A DNA stretch of 9,985 nucleotides from UBA5738 sp049641805 (GTDB lineage Bacteria; Patescibacteriota; Minisyncoccia; Minisyncoccales; UBA5738), in contig JBARNX010000045.1 in NCBI GenBank assembly GCA_049641805.1, positions 1-9,985 of the forward strand, given 5' to 3'. The stretch's first letter is position 1. Each line of letters begins with the position of its first letter. The notes under the pieces were generated by a model. The model made no database searches. It saw only the letters and a program-made list of their open reading frames with translations, and was not told the DNA's origin. Below, piece by piece: positions 5,469 to 9,985 of this stretch. The position numbers and the translations under genes are program-made.

Positions 5469-5506
5469 TCTAACTTAATGTTAGAGTATTATAACATAAA
5501 TGTCAA
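5469..5506 (-). promoter_or_regulatory. DUF2178-XRE operon promoter with palindromic operator
   Basis: On the minus strand, TTGACA (5506-5501) stands 17 nt before TAACAT (5483-5478). An extended -10, TGT-TATAAT (5496-5488), lies within the same stretch, so two overlapping promoters are possible. The perfect palindrome TCTAAC-TTAAT-GTTAGA (5469-5485) covers the first -10 and the likely start site of the second. A protein bound there would block transcription either way. The XRE product of this operon is the natural candidate. Confidence 0.65.
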
Positions 5507-5520
5507 GAACCGGCGGACCG

Positions 5521-6186
5521 CTAGTCCCAAGAAACGCGACCATCGCCAGTAATTGGAATAATGTCGCCCAAATAACGCGGCCGGGCATTGGTTATAATAT
5601 CCCAAAAAGCTTTAACGCGCGCCGCATTTTCCCGCAAAACATTGCCATAGCCAAGATCATACAATCTTAAATCCGCGCTGATACCATGAGCCTCGATTCC
5701 CAGTTGGCGGGCCAAATACAACGCCCGCGGCAAATGAAAATTTTGCGTGGAAACAATTATTGATTGAACTTGGAATATCTCTCTGGCGCGATAAACGCTG
5801 GAATAGGTATCAAAACCGGCATAGTCAACGAATATATCTTCGCCGGGAATGCCGTTTTTTAAAAAGAATTTTTTGGCGATATTCACCTCATCATAATCTC
5901 CGCGGCTGTGATCTCCGCTAACCAAAATTTTGCGGACCTTGCCCGCGTTGTAAACCTCCAGCGCCACACTCGCCCGATCATTGAAAACCGCGCTCATCTC
6001 GCCGTTGCGATACACGGCCGCACCCAGCACCAAAACCGCGTCGGCCAAAGGCAAATCTTCAATTTTATTATGGATTATTCCTCGTTCGGAGAATAAAACA
6101 ATCGCGTCAAAAACAATCGCCGCCGCAATCAGCGCGCCTGCGATTATCAATAGCACCTTCGCCAATTTTACAGCCTGTTGTTTCAT
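5521..6186 (-). CDS. SanA/YdcF-like DUF218 membrane-anchored protein
   Basis: The 221-residue protein has an N-terminal membrane anchor (residues 8-32, LAKVLLIIAGALIAAAIVFD) and a DUF218 (ElyC/SanA/YdcF) domain. Visible signatures are ADAVLVLGAAVYRNGEMSAV (48-67), ND-RASVALEVYNAGKVRKILVSGD (69-92), Y98-D-E100, DYAGFDTYSSVYRAREIF (121-138), STQNFHLPRALYLAR (146-160) and the C-terminal KAFWDII...PITGDGR. These are hallmark SanA-type motifs. The family includes E. coli SanA and ElyC, linked to envelope integrity and possibly lipid-carrier or peptidoglycan metabolism; the reaction here is unknown. Topology should place the domain outside the membrane. A TTGCTA-16-TATAAT promoter ends only 9 nt before the ATG. 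No terminator separates it from the DUF2178 operon, so readthrough is possible. Confidence 0.9.
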   Translation of the reverse strand: MKQQAVKLAKVLLIIAGALIAAAIVFDAIVLFSERGIIHNKIEDLPLADAVLVLGAAVYRNGEMSAVFNDRASVALEVYNAGKVRKILVSGDHSRGDYDEVNIAKKFFLKNGIPGEDIFVDYAGFDTYSSVYRAREIFQVQSIIVSTQNFHLPRALYLARQLGIEAHGISADLRLYDLGYGNVLRENAARVKAFWDIITNARPRYLGDIIPITGDGRVSWD

Positions 6187-6195
6187 CTTTGCCTG

Positions 6196-6223
6196 ATTAT
6201 AACCGGTTAATCCAACTTAGCAA
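6196..6223 (-). promoter_or_regulatory. Promoter of the DUF218 gene, near-leaderless
   Basis: The minus strand reads TTGCTA (6223-6218), 16 nt, then TATAAT (6201-6196), then nine bases (CAGGCAAAG) before the ATG at 6186. With normal -10 to start-site spacing the transcript begins within about 4 nt of the ATG. The AGG could instead be a short Shine-Dalgarno, but it would lie too close to the transcript end to matter. Confidence 0.5.
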
Positions 6224-6231
6224 GAAAACCC

Positions 6232-6257
6232 GCCTTTGCAAACAAGCCCGCAAAGGC
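6232..6257. repeat. 8-bp inverted repeat in the divergent promoter region
   Basis: GCCTTTGC (6232-6239) and GCAAAGGC (6250-6257) are exact complements around a 10-nt loop. The element sits between the divergent DUF218 and guanylate-kinase-like genes, and directly abuts a TTGACA hexamer at 6260-6265. No T-run follows on either strand, so it is more likely an operator or remnant palindrome than a terminator. Confidence 0.45.
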
Positions 6258-6259
6258 CC

Positions 6260-6292
6260 TTGACATATTTTTTAAAAAAGGCAAAATACAAT
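6260..6292 (+). promoter_or_regulatory. Weak candidate promoter for the kinase gene
   Basis: A perfect TTGACA lies at 6260-6265 and TACAAT at 6287-6292, but the 21-nt spacing is longer than the usual 16-18. A transcript from here would have a leader of about 40 nt to the GTG at 6339. An alternative -10, TATAAT, lies at 6366-6371 just before the ATG at 6387. Confidence 0.3.
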
Positions 6293-6334
6293 ATAGTGGT
6301 AGAGATATTGTTAAATCGGTATTAAAGGTTTTGC

Positions 6335-6354
6335 CCCCGTGTGTAAATGCGGGG
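6335..6354 (+). promoter_or_regulatory. Leader hairpin with downstream T-run, possible attenuator
   Basis: CCCCG (6335-6339) pairs with CGGGG (6350-6354) across a 10-nt loop. A run TTGTTTTTT follows six bases later (6358-6366). A transcript from the upstream promoter would therefore pass a weak terminator-like structure before the ATG at 6387. The stem is short, and the T-run is displaced, so real attenuation is uncertain. Confidence 0.3.
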
Positions 6355-6386
6355 AGATTGTTTTTTATAATCGTTGCGGAAAAACA

Positions 6387-7088
6387 ATGATCGCAAAATT
6401 ATTCCAATCGCTGTTTTTTGCTAAAAACTGCACCAAGTGCCAGGGAATTTTGCTTGTCATCACCGGCCCCAGCGGCGTGGGAAAAGATACTGCCAAAGAA
6501 CTCTTCTTAAAAAGAAATCCGGGATTCCACAAAATTGTCACCGATACCAGCCGGTCGCCGCGCGAAGGAGAAATAAACGGCGTTCATCATAATTTTTACA
6601 CCAACGAAGAATTCAAGCGACGAATTAAGGAAGGCAAATATCTTGAATATGTCGAAGTAAGACCCGGAGAATATAAGGGAGGAAGCAAAGAAGCGGTTGC
6701 GGCAATACTAAGCGGAAAAAATGTGATTTGGCAGGTTGACGAATACGCGATGGCGCATATTAAAAGCATCATCAGGGAAAATATGCCGGAAATGGCTGAA
6801 TGCATTTTGGGAAAAACTATTACTGTTTATATCGCCCCCGAAGACTGGGATCAGTTGCGGGAACAATATTTTCGCCGCGATCCGAACGCTTCCGAAGAAA
6901 AATTTTTAATGAAGCTCGCCCGAGACCGCGAAATGTGGTGGCAATACCATGATCGCTATGATCATGTTGTCATCAACAAAAGAGGAAAAATCAACGAAAC
7001 TGTCGCCGCCATCGAAAAACTTGCCGCCAAAAAAGCCGAATCGCTGGTTGGCGCTCAAGTCACCGCGCCCGCAATCGCCGTCAATTAA
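6387..7088 (+). CDS. Guanylate kinase-family P-loop protein, divergent
   Basis: From the ATG at 6387 this is 233 residues; guanylate kinases usually run 185-210. A GTG at 6339 with AAAGG ten bases upstream would add 16 residues (MCKCGEIVFYNRCGKT), so the start is uncertain. I prefer 6387 because a TATAAT box ends 15 nt before it. Visible motifs are P-loop ITGPSGVGKDT, the GMP-binding stretch DTSRSPREGEINGVHHNF, and YLEYVEVRPGEYKGGSKEAV, equivalent to the YxExxxVxGxxYGTS region. The enzyme would phosphorylate GMP or dGMP to the diphosphate. Several positions differ from typical Gmk: YGTS is KGGS, and the LDxD segment reads WQVD, replacing the first acidic residue. Substrate may therefore differ. 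The last 15 residues (VGAQVTAPAIAVN end) are low-complexity. It reads in the same direction as the pseudouridine synthase 58 nt downstream. Confidence 0.85.
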   Translation: MIAKLFQSLFFAKNCTKCQGILLVITGPSGVGKDTAKELFLKRNPGFHKIVTDTSRSPREGEINGVHHNFYTNEEFKRRIKEGKYLEYVEVRPGEYKGGSKEAVAAILSGKNVIWQVDEYAMAHIKSIIRENMPEMAECILGKTITVYIAPEDWDQLREQYFRRDPNASEEKFLMKLARDREMWWQYHDRYDHVVINKRGKINETVAAIEKLAAKKAESLVGAQVTAPAIAVN

Positions 7089-7092
7089 TATT

Positions 7093-7121
7093 CGCAGAAA
7101 TTCCAATCGACTGCGTTTTTT
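7093..7121 (+). terminator. Weak candidate intrinsic terminator after the kinase gene
   Basis: CGCAG (7093-7097) pairs with CTGCG (7111-7115) around a 13-nt loop, followed at once by TTTTTT (7116-7121). The T-run placement is right for termination, but the 5-bp stem is short and the loop long. It may be partial, permitting expression of the following gene. Confidence 0.35.
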
Positions 7122-7146
7122 ATTACAGCTACTCACATATCAAATA

Positions 7147-7842
7147 ATGTCCACGATAAAAATTTCCAAATTCCTTTCCGAAGCGGGCGTCGCTTCCCGC
7201 CGCAAATCCGAAACCCTGATAACGCAGGGATTGATTTTTGTTAACGGCAAAAAAATGGCCAATGTCGCCCGGCGGATCGATCCGGCTAAAGATAAAATCG
7301 AATTTAACGGTAAGCCGGTTCAAATCCAAAACTTGGCATATTATTTGCTCAACAAACCCGTCGGCTACACTTCGACCACCGAAGACGCTCACGCCCGGAA
7401 ATTAATCACCGAGCTGGTACCCGGATTTCCCAAAGTCTGGCCGGTGGGGAGACTTGATAAATATACCTCGGGATTGATCTTGCTGACAAACGACGGCCAA
7501 ATGACTCTAAAACTCACCCACCCCCGTTACCGCGTGGAAAAAGAATATGAAATCACAACCGGCAAGCCTCTTGGCGAAACTGAAATCAAATTTATCCAGC
7601 GCGGCATAAAACTCGAGGACGGGTTCATCAAGCCCGACCGTTTTGAAAAAACCGGCGATAATTCATATCGCATCGTAATCCATTCGGGTAAAAAACATGT
7701 GGTGCGGCGCCTGATCGAAAAAACCGGCAACTCCGTGGCCCAATTAAAAAGGACAAGGATCGGCTTCCTCACCCTCGACGGCCTGCAAACCGGCAAATGG
7801 CGGCCGTTAACGCAACGAGAAATCGAAAAGCTAACCGAATAA
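7147..7842 (+). CDS. RsuA/RluB-type pseudouridine synthase
   Basis: The 231-residue enzyme begins with an S4 RNA-binding domain (residues 4-50: ISKFLSEAGVASRRKSETLI... ARRIDP). The catalytic domain follows, with YYLLNKPVGYTSTTED (65-80), the catalytic loop PVGRLDKYTSGLILLTNDG (99-117) in which Asp104 is the nucleophile, and GKKHVVRRLIEKTG (181-194). It isomerises uridine to pseudouridine in rRNA, most likely 23S (RluB/RluE/F group) or 16S (RsuA); I cannot pick one. I start at the ATG at 7147. The frame stays open back to 6949, but that extension overlaps the kinase gene and encodes basic, non-conserved sequence. No Shine-Dalgarno is evident. Its stop overlaps the stop of the convergent glycosyltransferase gene by 12 bases, with no terminator between. 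Confidence 0.95.
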   Translation: MSTIKISKFLSEAGVASRRKSETLITQGLIFVNGKKMANVARRIDPAKDKIEFNGKPVQIQNLAYYLLNKPVGYTSTTEDAHARKLITELVPGFPKVWPVGRLDKYTSGLILLTNDGQMTLKLTHPRYRVEKEYEITTGKPLGETEIKFIQRGIKLEDGFIKPDRFEKTGDNSYRIVIHSGKKHVVRRLIEKTGNSVAQLKRTRIGFLTLDGLQTGKWRPLTQREIEKLTE

Positions 7843-8976
7843 TTTTTCGTATTCTTTCAAGGTGCGGTCGGCCATCGCGCAAGAAGACCAATTTTGGACA
7901 ACGCCGATCGTTTCTGATTTCTTTTGAAGATAAAAATCGGTATCTTCCAACATCCTCAAAATCGCTTGCAAAAATTCCTCTTCATCGGGTTCGGTGGTTA
8001 TGCCTCCACGCTGGCGATCCAAAATATCATTAATACCCATTCGCCCCACCGCAATCACCGGAGTGCCCGCGGCCATTGCCTCCAAAACCGTGAGTCCTTG
8101 GGTTTCGGTTATCGACGCAAATAAAAACAAATCCGCGGCGCTATAGCAATCGCGCAAAGAATCGCCCTTGATATAACCCAAAAAATTGGTCTTTTTTTCT
8201 ATGCCCAGCCGAAATGCCAAGTCTTTCAGTTTAGCCGATGCCGGCCCCGACCCGACAATAATAAAACGGATATTATCGCGCTCGAAAGACAGTTTTTTAA
8301 AAACCCGCAGCAAGAAATCAATATTTTTTTCATCAGCCAGTCTTCCCACATACAATAAAAACTTTTCATCGGCCGAAAAACCCATTTTCTTGCGGAATTT
8401 GTCTCCGTTTTTACCGTCAAATTGGGAAAGCACTACTCCGGTGGGAATGGTCGCGACCGGAATTTTAATATGATACGATAAAACCTCCTCGGCCATCTGG
8501 GCCGACGGAACAATCACCAAATCGCAAGAATTGCAATACCGTTTGCTAAGCCACTTGATTCCATAAGTTCTCAAATCCCGCGGCAAATACCGGAAATAAT
8601 ACTCCGCGTACGCCCGGTAAAAAGTATGGTAAGTGTGTACGACCTTGGCGCCGCTTTTGCGGGCCCATCTCACCGCCAACTGACCCAAAAAAAATGGCGT
8701 TTGGGTATGCACGATGTCGTAATTCTGGGCCACAAAAGCTTTTGCCTGTTTGCGAAACGCATAGGCAAGCCGGTCTTCGGGATCAAGCGCCAAATAAAAC
8801 GACGGATAACGGATCACTTTGAACGATTCCTTGTCTTCTGCCGCATCCGGAAACGACGGCGCGTGCACATGAACTTCATGGCCCAACCGGGCAAATTCCC
8901 GCGCGAATGTCCGCGTCGAAACCGAGACGCCGTTGATACGCGGAAAATAAGTGTCGGTTACAATGGCAATTTTCAT
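7831..8976 (-). CDS. GT4-family glycosyltransferase, diacylglycerol-glucosyltransferase-like
   Basis: The 381-residue enzyme is a complete GT-B retaining glycosyltransferase of family 4. The N-terminal domain starts MKIAIVTDTYFPRINGVSVS (acceptor-side loop NGVSVSTRTFAREF, 15-28). VHTYHTFYRAYAEYYFRY (113-130) is typical of the lipid-glucosyltransferase-like branch. The C-terminal donor domain has LLYVGRLADEKNIDFLL (207-223), FIIVGSGP (238-245), and E291-TQGLTVLE299, the EX7E motif binding the nucleotide sugar. The branch includes mycoplasmal and Gram-positive 1,2-diacylglycerol 3-glucosyltransferases and mannosyltransferases, so glycolipid synthesis at the inner membrane face is likely but not proven. 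It overlaps the upstream hydrolase by ATGA (8973-8976), so the two are translationally coupled. Its 3' end overlaps the pseudouridine synthase gene on the opposite strand. Confidence 0.94.
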   Translation of the reverse strand: MKIAIVTDTYFPRINGVSVSTRTFAREFARLGHEVHVHAPSFPDAAEDKESFKVIRYPSFYLALDPEDRLAYAFRKQAKAFVAQNYDIVHTQTPFFLGQLAVRWARKSGAKVVHTYHTFYRAYAEYYFRYLPRDLRTYGIKWLSKRYCNSCDLVIVPSAQMAEEVLSYHIKIPVATIPTGVVLSQFDGKNGDKFRKKMGFSADEKFLLYVGRLADEKNIDFLLRVFKKLSFERDNIRFIIVGSGPASAKLKDLAFRLGIEKKTNFLGYIKGDSLRDCYSAADLFLFASITETQGLTVLEAMAAGTPVIAVGRMGINDILDRQRGGITTEPDEEEFLQAILRMLEDTDFYLQKKSETIGVVQNWSSCAMADRTLKEYEKLFG

Positions 8977-9785
8977 TGTGAACAGTCTTTCCGAAAAAAA
9001 ACATCTATTTCCCCGATGATTTCGGAAGCGTTATTCAAAACCAGGATATGATTGGCACCGGATAAAATCTTCAGACGCGCTTTTTTTATTTTTTTGGCCA
9101 GTAAAACTGAATTTTTAGCCGGAAAAATGGAATCTCGGTCGCCGTGGACAATTAAAACCGGCACATTGATATTCTCCATAATTTTTTCAATATTAAATTC
9201 GTTGATCCGTTTGAAATAATAACAATAAGCGCGAAAAGTGGTATTCCCGATATCAGCCAATATTCTCTTAAAACTCCAGTCGCCGGTCGGTAAATTTGAA
9301 TAATTAAGATGGATTCCGTAATTATTACCGAACGGACCGAATAAAACCGAAGGAATGCCGGACAATAAAAATCCGCCGATCTTTATCCATAACGGCTCGC
9401 CAACACGATTGTCCGGGGCCAGAAAAATCAATCCGGAAATTGCGGCTGGCCGTTTTGCGAAAAGATCCAAAGCGATCAAACTTCCATAAGAATGGCTGAC
9501 TAAAACCGCCTTTGCGATTTTCAGTTCGTCGAACAAATCAGATAAATCCGCGGATATTTTTTCGATCGCGTAGTCCCCGCATTTTGTGAATTTTTTTGAT
9601 TTTCCGTGGCCGCGCCAATCCAAGAAAACCAAGTTATAATTTCCCCCCAGTTCTTTCTCGTACCCTGCCCACGCCGAAGAACTCCCGGTGAATCCATGCA
9701 CAAAAACCAGCGCCGGCCGGCCGGCGATAATCTCATTGTGGCGGTAATAAACCCCGTTGTCCAAATATTCTTCAATCATAATCAT
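8973..9785 (-). CDS. Alpha/beta hydrolase-fold protein
   Basis: The 270-residue protein has the complete alpha/beta hydrolase framework. FVHGFTGSSSAW (28-39) is the oxyanion-hole HG motif, DWRGHGKS (56-63) the next strand-turn, VLVSHSYGSL (94-103) the nucleophile elbow with Ser99, VHGDRDSIFP (213-222) the acid (Asp218 likely), and GANHILVL (243-250) the catalytic His246. The elbow reads SHSYG where most relatives have GHSxG; the first residue is the variable one and activity is probably kept. A cap region lies at about 130-205. Substrate cannot be read from sequence. Coupling to the GT4 gene by an ATGA overlap suggests lipid- or glycolipid-related work, which is inference. The ATG at 9785 follows a TATAAT box by 14 nt and has no Shine-Dalgarno site. 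There is no signal peptide, so a cytoplasmic location is expected. Confidence 0.92.
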   Translation of the reverse strand: MIMIEEYLDNGVYYRHNEIIAGRPALVFVHGFTGSSSAWAGYEKELGGNYNLVFLDWRGHGKSKKFTKCGDYAIEKISADLSDLFDELKIAKAVLVSHSYGSLIALDLFAKRPAAISGLIFLAPDNRVGEPLWIKIGGFLLSGIPSVLFGPFGNNYGIHLNYSNLPTGDWSFKRILADIGNTTFRAYCYYFKRINEFNIEKIMENINVPVLIVHGDRDSIFPAKNSVLLAKKIKKARLKILSGANHILVLNNASEIIGEIDVFFRKDCSQ

Positions 9786-9799
9786 TGATGTTGGCTAAT

Positions 9800-9805
9800 A
9801 TTATA
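9800..9805 (-). promoter_or_regulatory. -10 box of the hydrolase-GT4 operon
   Basis: The minus strand reads TATAAT (9805-9800), 14 nt before the ATG at 9785, predicting a leader of about 8 nt. No convincing -35 lies at 16-18 nt. A TTGAAA occurs 11 nt upstream, too close for a standard promoter. Confidence 0.45.
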
Positions 9806-9830
9806 TCTTTCACCAATTTCAATGATTTTG

Positions 9831-9906
9831 CAACCGCCCGCCGTAGTATATACTCGTGTATATACTTATCGCAAGTAGCATCAACCTGCGGCAATCCCGG
9901 CGGTTG
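9831..9906. repeat. Large nested inverted-repeat element, possible structured RNA or operator region
   Basis: The outer arms CAACCGCC (9831-9838) and GGCGGTTG (9899-9906) are exact complements. Inside, GCCG (9840-9843) can pair with CGGC (9889-9892), and AGTATATAC (9845-9853) pairs with GTATATACT (9858-9866) around TCGT. This allows a nested fold across 76 bases. No T-run follows on either strand. It lies upstream of the hydrolase -10 box on one side and of a plus-strand promoter on the other. I recognise no known riboswitch or RNA family. Confidence 0.5.
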
Positions 9907-9932
9907 AAATTAAAATGGAAAACGATTAAAAT
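9904..9932 (+). promoter_or_regulatory. Promoter for a plus-strand gene leaving the window
   Basis: TTGAAA (9904-9909) and TAAAAT (9927-9932) are separated by 17 nt, each five of six to consensus. Transcription would start near 9939, and the first suitable ATG is at 9961. The -35 overlaps the right arm of the inverted-repeat element, so folding or protein binding there could affect it. Confidence 0.5.
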
Positions 9933-9960
9933 CAAATAGATAAAGAAAAAATCGAATTCA

Positions 9961-9985
9961 ATGGATGTTTTTACGACAATAATCA
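9961..9985 (+). CDS. Possible 5' end of a gene truncated by the window edge
   Basis: An ATG at 9961 opens a frame reading MDVFTTII to the window end without a stop. It is placed about 22 nt after the predicted start site of the promoter at 9904-9932. Eight residues are too few to assign anything, though the hydrophobic beginning would suit a membrane protein. No Shine-Dalgarno is visible. An earlier ATG at 9915 closes after four codons. Confidence 0.3.

Noticed and set aside
6949..7146. Upstream extension of the pseudouridine synthase
   Set aside because: It overlaps the kinase gene and encodes a basic, Ser/Pro-rich sequence unlike any S4 protein start. The S4 domain begins at once after the ATG at 7147.
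9831..9906. Integron attC site
   Set aside because: The arms lack the RYYYAAC/GTTRRRY core order, there is no integrase gene, and no gene cassette array is visible.
1..9985. CRISPR array, toxin-antitoxin or phage-defence system
   Set aside because: No regularly spaced direct repeats were seen. The XRE-DUF2178 pair lacks any recognisable toxin domain, and no nuclease, reverse transcriptase or TIR/SIR2 domain is present.

Overview
The window is a compact piece of bacterial chromosome that most resembles Candidate Phyla Radiation (Patescibacteria/Parcubacteria-like) DNA. I infer this from the short intergenic gaps, short Lys/Ile/Phe-rich proteins, a bacterial PIF1-like helicase with a C-terminal helix-turn-helix, near absence of strong Shine-Dalgarno sites, and -10 boxes sitting only about 9-24 nt before several start codons. 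UGA is used as a stop (DUF2178 and hydrolase genes), so there is no sign of the recoded UGA of Gracilibacteria/Absconditabacteria. No 16S rRNA, tRNA, CRISPR array or transposase is present, so the lineage call is not proven.

Layout. Bases 1-233 hold no gene but a cluster of inverted repeats, ending in a perfect 40-bp palindrome that works as a terminator for the minus-strand pair PIF1-like helicase (696-2393) and PEBP/YbhB-like protein (234-671). A divergent region (2394-2560) with a paired GAGG-N5-CCTC motif precedes a plus-strand gene for a membrane-anchored protein with Cys-rich C-terminal repeats (2561-3301). A strong bidirectional hairpin terminator (3319-3352) separates it from a long minus-strand run. 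Read 5' to 3', that run is SanA/YdcF-like DUF218 protein (6186-5521), DUF2178 membrane protein (5419-5042), XRE regulator (5045-4848), Fpg/MutM DNA glycosylase (4798-3992), a small secreted protein (3962-3690) and a small membrane protein (3648-3352).

From 6187 the plus strand carries a divergent guanylate-kinase-family protein and an RsuA/RluB-type pseudouridine synthase (7147-7842). The latter overlaps tail-to-tail with a minus-strand pair, alpha/beta hydrolase then GT4 glycosyltransferase (9785-7831). The last 200 bases contain a large inverted-repeat element and a good promoter that may drive a plus-strand gene beginning at 9961 and leaving the window.

How the genes fit together. Most are housekeeping or cell-surface functions: DNA repair and unwinding (Fpg, PIF1), nucleotide metabolism, rRNA modification, and envelope glycolipid or glycan synthesis (GT4, DUF218). 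The clearest regulatory circuit is the translationally coupled DUF2178-XRE pair, whose promoter carries a perfect TCTAAC-N5-GTTAGA palindrome. I found no convincing new defence or mobile system. The most interesting unexplained items are the 9831-9906 structured element, the paired operator-like repeat at 2469-2509, a palindrome-bearing insert in the helicase, and the internally repeated secreted peptide at 3690-3962.
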